From NCBI RefSeq assembly GCF_001830555.1, contig NZ_MIAM01000057.1:10347-66467 (forward strand): DNA of 56,121 nt. Direction: 5' to 3'. Below are positions 8,149-15,733 of this stretch, one piece after another; positions within the stretch are counted from its first letter, which is position 1, and each line of letters starts with the position of its first letter. The notes under the pieces were generated by a model that did no database searches, was not told where the DNA came from, and saw only the letters and a list, made by a program, of their open reading frames with translations. The position numbers were made by a program, and so were the translations under genes. Source of the stretch: Sphingopyxis sp. RIFCSPHIGHO2_12_FULL_65_19. Its GTDB lineage: Bacteria > Pseudomonadota > Alphaproteobacteria > Sphingomonadales > Sphingomonadaceae.

Positions 8149-8484
8149 ATGCCCATTTCGGGACTTATGGAACGTGTTTTTCAGGCATTGGCGTCGACGC
8201 CGCGGCGCAAGATTCTCGCCTATTTGGCGCATGCCGAACTCAGCGCGGGCGACATCGCCGCGCGCTTCGAGATGAGCAAGCCCGCGGTATCACAGCATCT
8301 GTCGGTGCTCGAAAATGCTGGGCTGATCGTGAGTGAGAAGCGCGGCCAGTTCGTCTTCTATCGCCTCGTCCCCGAAGCGCTGACCAATGTCCTCAACGGC
8401 TATGTGCAGGAAGTTTGCCCGGTATCACGTCCGCTGAAAGCCGAATCGCGCGCACTGGCGGACAAGCGGCGCGACCAAGCCTAA
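8149..8484 (+). CDS. ArsR/SmtB-type winged-helix transcriptional regulator
   Basis: About 111 residues with the ArsR-type core: MERVFQALASTPRRKILAYL, AGDIAARFEMSKPAVSQHLSVLENAGLI (recognition helix) and the beta-wing SEKRGQFVFYRL. Only one Cys is seen and no metal-binding cluster, so it is more like the SdpR group that responds to non-metal signals. The start is uncertain: ATG at 8149 or 8167 are both possible and neither has a good ribosome binding site. It diverges from the desaturase operon with a shared palindromic operator, and its 3' end overlaps that of the acyl-CoA dehydrogenase gene by 4 bp. Confidence 0.87.
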   Translation: MPISGLMERVFQALASTPRRKILAYLAHAELSAGDIAARFEMSKPAVSQHLSVLENAGLIVSEKRGQFVFYRLVPEALTNVLNGYVQEVCPVSRPLKAESRALADKRRDQA

Positions 8485-9656
8485 CGCTTCCCCCCGAACA
8501 ACTGCCGTCCCGCCAGGTCGAGCATGATTTCCTCGCTGCCGCCGCCGATCGCATTGACGCGGACCTCGCGGTAGATGCGTTCGACCTTGCTGCCGGTAAT
8601 ATAGGACGCACCGCCCAGCACCTGCGCCGCCTCGCGCGCGACGCTTTCCAGCATCCGCGTCGCCTGGACCTTCAGCATCGCGAAGTCGGCGGGGCGGTCC
8701 TTGCCTTCCTTGACCTGCCAGGCGCAAAGGTCGACCCATGCTTGCGTCGCCTCGATCTGGCGCTCCATGTCGGCGAGCTTGATGCGGATCGACTGGTGGC
8801 CGACGAGCGGACGCCCAAAGGTTTCGCGGTTCTGCGCCCATTCGGCCGCTTCGGCCATCGCGACGCGGGCATAGGCGCAGCAGCCCATCGCCATGCCGAG
8901 ACGCTCTGAATTGAAATTGCGCATGATGCCGATGAAGCCGCCATTCTCGGGGCCGATCAGGTTGGCGGCGGGAACGCGGACGCCCTCGAAATGGATCGCC
9001 GCGGTGTCGCTGCACCGCCAGCCCATCTTGTCGAGGCGGGTGGGCTCGACGCCGGGGCTGTCCATGTCGATCAGCAGCAGCGAGATGCCCGCCGCGCCCG
9101 GCCCGCCGGTGCGCACCGCGCAGGTCAGCCAGTCGGCGCGCATGCCGCTGGTGATGAACATCTTGCCGCCGTTGACGATATAATCGTCGCCGTCCTTCAC
9201 CGCCGTCGTCTTGAGGTTCGCGACATCGCTGCCACCGCCTGCCTCGGTAATGCCGAGCGCGATGATCCTGTCGCCCGCGAGCACCGGCGGCGCGACCCGC
9301 TGTTTCAGTTCCTCCGATCCCAAGGCGAGGATCGGGGGCAGGCCGATGCCATGCGTCATCAGTGACGCGCCGAGCCCGCCCGCGCCGACGGCGGCGAGCT
9401 CCTCGGTCAGCACCAGGCCGTGGAAATTGTCGAACCCCTCGCTGTGCCCGCCATAGCGTTCGGGATAGCGCAGCCCGAGGATGCCCGCGTCCGCCGCTTT
9501 CTTGTGGAGGTCGCGCGGCAGTTCGCCTTCGGCTTCCCAGCGGTCGATATGCGGCGCGACCTCGCGGGCGACGAAGCGGCGGACACTCTGCGCCAATGCC
9601 TCGTGGGTTTCGTCATAATAGGGCGATCTGGCGCGCCACTCGTCGAAGGCTGTCAT
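8481..9656 (-). CDS. Acyl-CoA dehydrogenase family protein
   Basis: 391-residue flavoenzyme for alpha,beta-dehydrogenation of an acyl-CoA, starting MTAFDEWRAR. The signatures are GLRYPERYGG, ALGITEAGGGSDVANLKTTA, IVNGGKMFITSG and the C-terminal GGGSEEIMLDLAGRQLF, whose Glu pair covers the usual catalytic base. The length is normal for the family. A longer reading from 9719 adds residues unlike the family, so the ATG at 9656 was chosen. The specific substrate (short, long or branched chain) cannot be told. The nearby desaturase and ArsR genes hint at lipid metabolism, but there is no operon link. Confidence 0.92.
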   Translation of the reverse strand: MTAFDEWRARSPYYDETHEALAQSVRRFVAREVAPHIDRWEAEGELPRDLHKKAADAGILGLRYPERYGGHSEGFDNFHGLVLTEELAAVGAGGLGASLMTHGIGLPPILALGSEELKQRVAPPVLAGDRIIALGITEAGGGSDVANLKTTAVKDGDDYIVNGGKMFITSGMRADWLTCAVRTGGPGAAGISLLLIDMDSPGVEPTRLDKMGWRCSDTAAIHFEGVRVPAANLIGPENGGFIGIMRNFNSERLGMAMGCCAYARVAMAEAAEWAQNRETFGRPLVGHQSIRIKLADMERQIEATQAWVDLCAWQVKEGKDRPADFAMLKVQATRMLESVAREAAQVLGGASYITGSKVERIYREVRVNAIGGGSEEIMLDLAGRQLFGGKR

Positions 9657-9733
9657 GTCGCAATGCTGCGCGGCGTTGACGCGAACGTCAAGTCGGGGTT
9701 GCGTCATCCGCTGAGGCACTTAAGGTCCGTTCC

Positions 9734-10990
9734 ATGAACAAAGCCTCCCTGCTCGTCGGCTTCGCCGCATTCGCCCTGATCTCCACTCCCGCCATGGCGC
9801 AAAAGTCGCCCGAAGCGATCGCCGAGGCCGCGCTCAAAAAGGCGCCGGTGTTCGACGGGCACAACGACGTGCCGTGGGAACTGCGCGGGCAGGTCGGCAA
9901 CATGATCAACGGTTTCGACTTTCGTGACACCACCAAGCCCAAGCCCGACGGCACGGTGATGCACACCGACATCCAGCGCCTGCGCAAAGGGCATGTTGGC
10001 GCGCAATTCTGGTCGGTCTATGTGCCGTCGAACACGAACGAGCAGCAAGCGGTGCAGCAGACGATCGAACAGATCGACGTCGCCAAGCGGCTGATCGCGC
10101 GTTACCCCAACGACCTTGGTCTGGCGCTGACCTCGACCGAACTCGAGCAGCAGATGAAGGCGGGCAAGGTCGCCGGAATGCTGGGCATCGAGGGCGGCCA
10201 GTCGATCGGGTCGAGCCTGGCGGTGCTGCGCGAAATGTATGGCATGGGCGTGCGCTATATGACGTTGACGCACGGCAAGACGACGCCCTGGGCCGACAGC
10301 GCGACCGACGCGCCCAAATATGACGGGCTGACCGATTTCGGGCGCCAGGTGGTTCGGGAAATGAACCGCCTCGGCATGATTGTCGATTTGAGCCACGTCA
10401 GCGAGGCGACGATGAAGGATGCGCTCGAGGTCACGAAGGCGCCGGTGATGTTCAGCCATTCGGGCGTGCGTGCGGTCAACGATCATCCGCGCAACGTGCC
10501 CGACAGCGTGCTGCCCGCGGTGAAGGCCAATGGCGGCGTCGTGATGGTGGTGCTTTATGCCGCCTTCCTCGACCCCAAATTGCGCGCGCACGGCCTGTTG
10601 CGGACGGCGGAAAAGGCGCGGCTTGATGCGCTGTATGTCGGCAATCCCGATGCCGTCGCGGCTGCGCTGAAAGCGTGGGACGCGGCGAACCCGGCGCCGC
10701 AGACGCCGATCGGGATCGCGGCGGACCATATCGACCACATCAAGAAGACGATCGGCGTCGATCATATCGGGATCGGCGGCGACTATGACGGCATGGACGC
10801 AACCCCAGTGGGGCTGGAGGATGTCACGGGTTATCCGCGACTGTTCGCCGAACTTGCGCGGCGCGGCTATACGCAGGCCGAGCTGGAAAAGATTTCGAGC
10901 GGCAACATGCTCCGCGTCCTGAAGGCGGCCGAGGCCTATGCCGCGAGCCAGAAGGGCCAGCCGCCGATCGAGACGCCAGTCGCGAAATAA
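9734..10990 (+). CDS. Membrane dipeptidase (peptidase M19)
   Basis: 418-residue exported zinc dipeptidase of the renal dipeptidase family. The signal peptide (SLLVGFAAFALISTPAMAQ) ends near residue 22. The metal-binding DGHNDVPWEL follows, then GMLGIEGGQSIG, YMTLTHGKTTPWADS, MIVDLSHVSEATM, FSHSGVRAVNDHPRN and GIGGDYDG near residue 348. The M19 family hydrolyses dipeptides, including those with D-residues, and some beta-lactams. It is monocistronic in appearance, with a hairpin repeat directly downstream. Confidence 0.93.
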   Translation: MNKASLLVGFAAFALISTPAMAQKSPEAIAEAALKKAPVFDGHNDVPWELRGQVGNMINGFDFRDTTKPKPDGTVMHTDIQRLRKGHVGAQFWSVYVPSNTNEQQAVQQTIEQIDVAKRLIARYPNDLGLALTSTELEQQMKAGKVAGMLGIEGGQSIGSSLAVLREMYGMGVRYMTLTHGKTTPWADSATDAPKYDGLTDFGRQVVREMNRLGMIVDLSHVSEATMKDALEVTKAPVMFSHSGVRAVNDHPRNVPDSVLPAVKANGGVVMVVLYAAFLDPKLRAHGLLRTAEKARLDALYVGNPDAVAAALKAWDAANPAPQTPIGIAADHIDHIKKTIGVDHIGIGGDYDGMDATPVGLEDVTGYPRLFAELARRGYTQAELEKISSGNMLRVLKAAEAYAASQKGQPPIETPVAK

Positions 10991-10994
10991 TTGG

Positions 10995-11130
10995 CCCTCC
11001 CCCTTGATGGGGGAAGGTTGGGTGGGGGTGCGGTTGCAGGCTTGGGCTCATGCTCGCAACCTCACCCCCACCGCTGCGACCAGCCGATGGCATCGTCCAG
11101 TCTCGCTGCCTCCCCCATCAAGGGGGAAGG
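10995..11130. repeat. Pair of inverted C/G-rich repeat modules
   Basis: Two copies of a self-complementary module face each other: one at about 10995-11017 (CCCCCTTGATGGGGGAAGG) and one at about 11109-11130 (CCCCCATCAAGGGGGAAGG), roughly 90 bp apart. Each can fold on itself and the pair can also fold together. This resembles the dispersed intergenic hairpins common in sphingomonads and probably ends transcription of the dipeptidase. The right module covers the stop codon of the DoxX gene. Confidence 0.65.
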
Positions 11131-11537
11131 TTAGAGCGTCTGTCCCGGTTGAACGGCCAGTCGGTCGCGCTGCTCGCCCACAGCGCCCACCAGATGATCA
11201 GCGGCTGCGCGGCGAGGCGCGGGCCATGATACCACCAGCTCAGCGTTTCGCCGCCGATCGCGACATTGGCGATCGCGTGGTGGAAATTGGCCGGCCAGAC
11301 GCACAGGGCGTAGAGCGCGAGACCCCAGCCCGCCGCCTTGCGCGTGGTGGGGACCATCAGGCCGATGGCGCCCGCGATTTCGGCCACGCCGGTAAGCGCG
11401 ACAACCAGGTCGGGCGCGGGAACCCAGGGCGGCATGATCGCCAGGAACGGTGCGGGGCGCGCCAGATGCGCCCAGCCGGCATAGCCATAAGCGAGCGCGA
11501 GCAGCCAGCGCAGCGCGAGGCGGATAGGCGCCTTCAA
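11118..11537 (-). CDS. DoxX family membrane protein
   Basis: 139-residue protein with four hydrophobic segments: LALRWLLALAYGYAGWAHL, VVALTGVAEIAGAIGLMVP, AAGWGLALYALCVW and LIIWWALWA. The early ALAYGYAGWAHL and GVAEIAGAIGL patterns are typical of DoxX. These proteins sit in the inner membrane and some act with oxidoreductases. Its ATG overlaps the stop of the FprA-type reductase gene (ATGA at 11534-11537), so the two are translationally coupled, a functional hint. The last few residues and the stop codon are supplied by an intergenic repeat module. Confidence 0.82.
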   Translation of the reverse strand: MKAPIRLALRWLLALAYGYAGWAHLARPAPFLAIMPPWVPAPDLVVALTGVAEIAGAIGLMVPTTRKAAGWGLALYALCVWPANFHHAIANVAIGGETLSWWYHGPRLAAQPLIIWWALWASSATDWPFNRDRRSNLPP

Positions 11538-12826
11538 CGCCCGATGGCTTCGATCATCGCTTCGATACTGGTGAATTTTTCGCGCGGATTGCCGTCGACC
11601 GCCGCCTTCACCTCCGCCTCCTCGATCCGGCGCCAGTCGCGGAACGTGACGGGGGCGATGTCGCGGCTCGCGAGCAGCGCGTCGAGCCCGGCGCGGCCGG
11701 CCTTGCCCGCGCCGCGGCCGATATCCTCCAGCACCATTTCGCCGATCCGCGCGCCGTCGGGCTTGTTCGTCCCGATCGTCCCCGACGGGCCGCGCCGCGC
11801 CCAGCCGACCGCGTAAAGCCCGGGCAGGATGCGCCCCTCGTCGCTGGCGAAGCGCCCGCGGCCATGTTCATAGGGGACGCCGGGAATCGGCGGCGTCTGA
11901 TAACCGATGCAACTGATCACCAGTCCGGCGTCGATCGCATAGGTCTGGCCCGTGCCATGGCTTCTGAGGTCCGCGTCCAGCGTTGTCCGTTCGACGATGA
12001 TGCGTTCGACTCGCCCGTCGCCTTCCAGCCGGATCGGCATGGCAAAGAAATCGAAATCGATCGTCACCGGCTTGGCGACCGGGTTGGCTGCGAAGCTGCG
12101 CAAATGCGTCACCGACTTGCGCATTCCGGGTTCGAGCATCGCGTCGTCGCCCTCGGCCGGCAGGTCGGTCGGGTCGACGCGCGGGCTGGCGCGGTCGAGA
12201 TGGCCGAGCTCGCCAAGCTCTTTCGGGGTCATCGCAATCTGGTGCGGACCGCGGCGGCCGAGGATGTGGATATGGCGCACCGCGCTTGCCGCCAGCGCGT
12301 CGCGGGCGTGCGCGACGATATCGCTGCCTGCAAATTCGGCCGGGGTCTTGGCAAGAATGCGCGCCACGTCGAGCGCGACATTGCCGTTGCCGATCACCGC
12401 GACGCCGGGGGCACCCAGCGGCGGGTCGAGATGCGCGAAATCGGGATGACCGTTATACCAGCCGACAAAGGCGGCGCTGCCGATCACCCCGGGCAGGTCG
12501 GCGCCGGGGATGTCGAGCGGTCGGTCGTTCGGCGCCCCGGTCGCGAGCACCACCGCGTCGTAAAGCGCGACCAGTTCGTCGATCGTCACGTCGGTGCCGA
12601 CCGCAACATGGCCGACGAAACGGACATTGTCGGTCAGCGCGGTCCCTTCGTAGCGGCGCGACACCGCCTTGATCGACTGGTGGTCGGGCGCGACGCCGGT
12701 GCGGATCAGGCCATAGGGGACGGGTAGCCGGTCGATGACATCGACCGCAATATCGTCGGCTTTCTGCAAGGTTTCGGCGGTGTAATAGCCCGCCGGGCCA
12801 GACCCGACGATGGCGACGTGACGCAT
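11534..12826 (-). CDS. Ferredoxin-NADP+ reductase (FprA/adrenodoxin reductase type)
   Basis: 430-residue FAD/NADPH enzyme starting MRHVAIVGSGPAGYYTAETL. The FAD motif GSGPAGYY is followed by PVPYGLIRTGVAPDH, VLATGAPNDRPLDIPG, VIGNGNVALDVARIL (NADP-binding) and VGWARRGPSGTIGTNKPDG, all characteristic of the FprA/adrenodoxin reductase family. This group passes electrons between NADPH and ferredoxin. An AGGAG box lies 7 nt before the ATG at 12826. It is coupled to a DoxX protein downstream. There is no ferredoxin or cytochrome P450 gene nearby. Confidence 0.92.
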   Translation of the reverse strand: MRHVAIVGSGPAGYYTAETLQKADDIAVDVIDRLPVPYGLIRTGVAPDHQSIKAVSRRYEGTALTDNVRFVGHVAVGTDVTIDELVALYDAVVLATGAPNDRPLDIPGADLPGVIGSAAFVGWYNGHPDFAHLDPPLGAPGVAVIGNGNVALDVARILAKTPAEFAGSDIVAHARDALAASAVRHIHILGRRGPHQIAMTPKELGELGHLDRASPRVDPTDLPAEGDDAMLEPGMRKSVTHLRSFAANPVAKPVTIDFDFFAMPIRLEGDGRVERIIVERTTLDADLRSHGTGQTYAIDAGLVISCIGYQTPPIPGVPYEHGRGRFASDEGRILPGLYAVGWARRGPSGTIGTNKPDGARIGEMVLEDIGRGAGKAGRAGLDALLASRDIAPVTFRDWRRIEEAEVKAAVDGNPREKFTSIEAMIEAIGR

Positions 12827-12981
12827 CAGCCCACTCCTCATGGGGGTTCCGCGCCGGGGCGCAGCCCCCTTTGTTGTCGATGCGATGCTAGCGGCGAAAT
12901 GCGTCAGGGCAAGCGGACTTGTTCGGCCCGCCCCAGCGGCCTTGACACGGGCTTCGCCGGATCATATTGCGCCCGCCTCAT

Positions 12982-13055
12982 TGCCCCGTCGTCTAATGGT
13001 AAGACTACGGATTCTGATTCCGTCTATTGAGGTTCGAATCCTCACGGGGCATCCA
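12982..13055 (+). tRNA. tRNA-Gln (anticodon CUG)
   Basis: A complete cloverleaf. The acceptor stem TGCCCCG pairs with CGGGGCA. The anticodon stem ACGGA/TCCGT encloses the loop TTCTGAT with anticodon CTG. The T-arm contains GGTTCGAATCC, and the CCA end is encoded at 13053-13055. The 3' 58 bases (12998-13055) are repeated exactly at 31330-31387, marking this gene as the integration site of the island downstream. This copy has the full 5' half and is the functional one. Confidence 0.95.
12998..13055 (+). repeat. attL, 58-bp direct repeat within tRNA-Gln
   Basis: Identical to 31330-31387. It covers the tRNA from the D-arm through the CCA end. The sequences diverge immediately outside on both sides (T versus C on the left, G versus T on the right). 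Confidence 0.93.
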
Positions 13056-13365
13056 GATATACCATTGATACTCAAAGACTTACTGGCCTAGAGCACTCTT
13101 CGTGTTTGGGATTCGAAGTCTACGCCAATGCAACGTATTTCTGGGGTTTTCTGATTAGTGTCATCAGTTCCCGGCAACTACGCGCAACATAGATGCAACA
13201 TGATTTGGAAGCTTTCGTTCCGTTCGAATGGCGACTTAACGAATGCGGGCCAGAAGGTTCCACGCGCTAGGTCGAGCTTGATCGTCATTAAGGCGCAAGT
13301 GGGAACCTATAAAGGCGGGTTAAGCGGTATTTGAGAATCTCACTGCAAGCGTGCGGCCGCCATCG
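13056..13365. other. Non-coding left end of the island
   Basis: 310 bp without a convincing gene. It contains the direct repeat GCAACATAGATGCAACA at 13184-13200, which recurs with one change at the right end and may be an integrase arm site. The rest shows no hairpin or open reading frame that I can support. Confidence 0.5.
13184..13200 (+). promoter_or_regulatory. Putative integrase arm-type site (left)
   Basis: GCAACATAGATGCAACA holds two GCAACA units 11 bp apart, start to start. A copy with a single T-to-C change lies at 31286-31302 in the same orientation. In the excised circle the two would flank the attachment core, the usual layout of arm sites for lambda-type integrases. The role is inferred. 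Confidence 0.45.
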
Positions 13366-13656
13366 TTATTCGCACCCAATTCCGTCCCCGTCTCGATCGA
13401 GCCGTGGTGCATAACCTGGCTCATCTGCGTAGACTGGAGCCGCTCCGGCTGCTCGCGCTTCCGAGCAGTTTGAGAATGAGGTTCCGCCATATTCCCTGCT
13501 CGGCGCCGCAGCAAAGTCGGCAGGCTCGGAAAACAGGTGGCTGGCTCTCTCTTGCGCCGTCTCACGCGGTTCCTCGCTCACGCATTTGCCGAGTGAGAAC
13601 GCGATAATGGCCACAACGGTCAGCGCGCCAAGGTTATCTTGCCCCTTCTGAGCCAT
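13366..13656 (-). CDS. Excalibur calcium-binding domain protein
   Basis: 96-residue protein. An N-terminal hydrophobic segment (GALTVVAIIAFSLG, about residues 10-23) works as a signal or anchor. The C-terminal 35 residues are an Excalibur domain: FSNCSEARAAGAAPVY, then GYAPRLDRDGDGIGCE with the conserved DxDxDGxxCE calcium motif and paired Cys. Excalibur domains often accompany extracellular nucleases, and the thermonuclease-like gene 125 bp upstream on the same strand fits that. The last gene of the leftward island cluster. Confidence 0.82.
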   Translation of the reverse strand: MAQKGQDNLGALTVVAIIAFSLGKCVSEEPRETAQERASHLFSEPADFAAAPSREYGGTSFSNCSEARAAGAAPVYADEPGYAPRLDRDGDGIGCE

Positions 13657-13781
13657 GGGCGGGAAACTGCCATAAACGGGTTAAAGAGCTACTTCAGCCG
13701 AACATCCACCCCCACGCCGCAAATGCAATCCTTCCGAAAACCAAAATAGCTAGCGCGATGCTTAAAGCGACGATGGCGCGG

Positions 13782-14216
13782 TCAGTCACGGCACCGATGC
13801 CCCTGCCAATAGCGATCCCAACGGGCCGCATAGCCGTCGCGCACCATCGCGCAGCTTAGGTCGCCCGACCGCGGCGAGGTGCAAAAGGCGGCCGTCCGAT
13901 TGCCCCCGGCACCGCCAGCCGAGCGGCAACGCATCGTCGGGCCCTCGACCGCTACATGACCCGTGGGCCGCGTGCCGGTGCGGTTGCCGAGCAGCCTCAC
14001 GAGATGATCGCGCGCGGCTATGGGTTCGGCGGCGGGGCAAGGGTGGCCCGCACGGCACGACCCGTCCATTTCGCGCGCCGCGATGCCCGAGAGGCGAATA
14101 TGCGGACCTTCGGCGCACCAGATCGGCCCGTCGCCGTCCCATACGGCGACCGGCGTGCAATCGAACGATTGGCCAGCAGGGACGACAATTGCCGCAAGGA
14201 TGAACGAAACGATCAT
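13782..14216 (-). CDS. Thermonuclease-like (SNase family) secreted protein
   Basis: 144-residue protein starting MIVSFILAAIVVPAGQS, a signal peptide. The mature part has the staphylococcal-nuclease pattern in degraded form: DCTPVAVWDGDGPIWCAEG, then HIRLSGIAAREMDG (matching the Arg/Glu active-site region) and many Cys that could form disulphides. The usual second catalytic Arg is not obvious, so activity is uncertain. The start at 14216 overlaps the stop of the upstream 88-aa gene (ATGA). It forms the distal end of a five-gene overlapping operon and precedes the Excalibur gene. Confidence 0.72.
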   Translation of the reverse strand: MIVSFILAAIVVPAGQSFDCTPVAVWDGDGPIWCAEGPHIRLSGIAAREMDGSCRAGHPCPAAEPIAARDHLVRLLGNRTGTRPTGHVAVEGPTMRCRSAGGAGGNRTAAFCTSPRSGDLSCAMVRDGYAARWDRYWQGHRCRD

Positions 14217-14479
14217 TTCGGCTCGCATCCCTCAGGCCAAGGCTCATCGACGCCCCAGCGACCGCAGACGCCATAACTGTTGGGCTTTTCATCGGTGCTG
14301 ACGACCATGCGGCTATCGCCATCGACAATATTGACGAGCGTGGCGGCGAGTTGGCCAGCCGTGTGATCGTCTTTCAGTTCCGGAATTGGATGGCGCCCGC
14401 GACCATGCCGCCCCTGGCGCATGGTCTTGATCTTGATGTAAAAGCTGTCTTTCAAATCCTGTCGATCGATGCGCCGCAT
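14213..14479 (-). CDS. Hypothetical protein (88 aa)
   Basis: Starts MRRIDRQDLKDSFYIKIKTM. The family is not recognised. It has a basic N-terminal half (MRQGRHGRGRHP) and a more acidic C-terminal half with two Cys (YGVCGRW, EGCEPK). No signal peptide or membrane segment is seen. It overlaps the thermonuclease-like start by 4 bp (ATGA) and begins 1 bp after the stop of the 102-aa gene, so it is tightly co-translated. The upstream in-frame extension overlaps that neighbour and was rejected. Confidence 0.65.
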   Translation of the reverse strand: MRRIDRQDLKDSFYIKIKTMRQGRHGRGRHPIPELKDDHTAGQLAATLVNIVDGDSRMVVSTDEKPNSYGVCGRWGVDEPWPEGCEPK

Positions 14480-14480
14480 G

Positions 14481-14789
14481 TCAGTTCGCCACGGAGAATA
14501 GGACGGCGAACCGAGCGCCACGCTGGGCGATTTCCGCCTCGGCAGCCTCTCTTGCTGCGCAGTAGGCCTCAGCAGCGCGCAGGCTGGCGCCATGCTCCCG
14601 AAAGCGCGCGTCGGTCCGCTCTTCTAGGGACAGGCCTTCCGCGAGCAGCAAATCGACGCCATAGGCCGCTACAGCCTCGGCTGCCGTGACCCCTTCGCGG
14701 GATAGAGCAGCATGTGCGGCCTCGAGCGCAGCAGCCCGCACGTCGGCCGCCAATTGATCCTGGCCGTAGATCGTCAAAGCGGTTGCCAT
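14481..14789 (-). CDS. Hypothetical protein (102 aa), Ala/Glu-rich helical
   Basis: Starts MATALTIYGQDQLAADVRAA. It is not recognised. Composition (Ala, Glu, Arg) and heptad-like spacing suggest a largely alpha-helical, possibly coiled-coil cytoplasmic protein. It lies 3 bp after the 60-aa gene and 1 bp before the 88-aa gene in the leftward operon. Confidence 0.62.
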   Translation of the reverse strand: MATALTIYGQDQLAADVRAAALEAAHAALSREGVTAAEAVAAYGVDLLLAEGLSLEERTDARFREHGASLRAAEAYCAAREAAEAEIAQRGARFAVLFSVAN

Positions 14790-14792
14790 CGT

Positions 14793-14975
14793 TCAATTCT
14801 CATAAAGCCGGGCGCGAACGTCCGAAGCCATCGCGTCGGCCGTCGTGGCGCGGGTCAGCAGGTCGGGGTTGCCGGTTCGCGCCGCGCGGTCGCGGTATCG
14901 GCGCGCGCGATCCTCGATATAGTCGGCAATCCGGTCGGCGTCCGAAGGGCCATTATGTCCGATCAGAGGAGTCAT
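14793..14975 (-). CDS. Hypothetical small protein (60 aa)
   Basis: Starts MTPLIGHNGPSDADRIADYI. It is not recognised. It is charged and helical (RIADYIEDRARRYRDRAAR), without membrane segments. The start overlaps the stop of the 112-aa gene by 4 bp (ATGA at 14972-14975), good evidence that both are translated. Short proteins beginning with a similar LIGHNGP pattern occur in alphaproteobacterial phages as far as I recall, but this was not checked. Confidence 0.6.
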   Translation of the reverse strand: MTPLIGHNGPSDADRIADYIEDRARRYRDRAARTGNPDLLTRATTADAMASDVRARLYEN

Positions 14976-15310
14976 GCGTGCGCGGTCTCGACCTTGAACC
15001 CAAGGCTCCGACCCGGATGGGCAGGAGCGCTGTTGAGCGCCGCATTCAGGGCAGCACCAACATGCTTATCCGCACGAACAAGCTTGGGATCAACGCCGAA
15101 GCGCCGCCAGTCCGCCGCGGTGAACCGCTGCAAATCCACCCCCATCCCGATGTCGGGCAGCCTGCGGGTGAAGGCGTCGATTTCCGCCGCTGTGACGCCA
15201 TGCTTTTCCAATATGGCCTCGACCTCTTCGCGGGCACGATCGACCGTCTCCTGCGGCACGCCCCGGCCCACGATATTGAAGCCGCGAAAGCTCCTTGCCT
15301 GCACGTCCAT
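14972..15310 (-). CDS. Hypothetical protein (112 aa), first gene of island small-gene operon
   Basis: Starts MDVQARSFRGFNIVGRGVPQ. It is not recognised. It is a soluble mixed alpha/beta-looking protein with repeated short helices (ETVDRAREEVEAILEKHG, EIDAFTRRLPDIG). It heads the leftward operon of five coupled genes, is divergent from the 103-aa gene, and the 63-bp spacer between them must hold both promoters. Confidence 0.65.
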   Translation of the reverse strand: MDVQARSFRGFNIVGRGVPQETVDRAREEVEAILEKHGVTAAEIDAFTRRLPDIGMGVDLQRFTAADWRRFGVDPKLVRADKHVGAALNAALNSAPAHPGRSLGFKVETAHA

Positions 15311-15373
15311 CCTTCATCTCCGACTCGATTCTCGATTGCGCAAATGTTCCACTAATGTTCTCATTTGTCCAGC

Positions 15374-15685
15374 ATGAGTCGAGACCTCGCCAACCCGATC
15401 CAGGACCTGTTCGACGCAGCCGTCCGGCATCGCACGATCAAGGTGTCGTGCGGGTGCGGGAATGTGGGCATCTTCGATCCGCACGCGCTCTGGTATTTGT
15501 TCGAGCGGAAGGGATGGAACGACAAACTGCCTGCGGTGCGCAAGCGGATGCGGTGCCTGCAATGCTATGCCGCGAAGCGGAAGCGAACGCTCGCGGCGCT
15601 CGAGTTATGCGATGAAAATCACACGCGGCAATTGCCGATGCCGGATCTCATCGAATGGAAGCGGCAGCTGCGCCGCCGCCGTTAG
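15374..15685 (+). CDS. Hypothetical zinc-ribbon-like protein (103 aa)
   Basis: Starts MSRDLANPIQDLFDAAVRHR. Two Cys pairs, SCGCGNVGIF near residue 27 and RCLQCYAAKRK near residue 63, could bind one zinc. The basic C terminus (EWKRQLRRRR) suggests nucleic-acid contact. The family is not recognised. It is divergent from the small-gene operon and convergent with the KilA-N gene, with a leftward terminator between. An upstream TTG at 15365 is a possible alternative start. Confidence 0.65.
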   Translation: MSRDLANPIQDLFDAAVRHRTIKVSCGCGNVGIFDPHALWYLFERKGWNDKLPAVRKRMRCLQCYAAKRKRTLAALELCDENHTRQLPMPDLIEWKRQLRRRR

Positions 15686-15693
15686 GGCGCGCG

Positions 15694-15716
15694 AAAAACC
15701 CCACCGGAGGGCGGGG
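15694..15716 (-). terminator. Intrinsic terminator of the KilA-N gene
   Basis: Read leftward: a 7-bp G/C stem (CCCCGCC with GGTGGGG, one G-T pair), a 4-nt loop, then TTTTT. It lies 18 bp beyond the KilA-N stop, a standard Rho-independent terminator. Confidence 0.75.
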
Positions 15717-15733
15717 CTATCGGGGATTAGCTC

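Noticed and set aside
10991..11135. CRISPR-like repeated units
   Set aside because: There are only two modules in opposite orientation with no regular spacers, so it is an inverted repeat. No CRISPR array was seen in the window.
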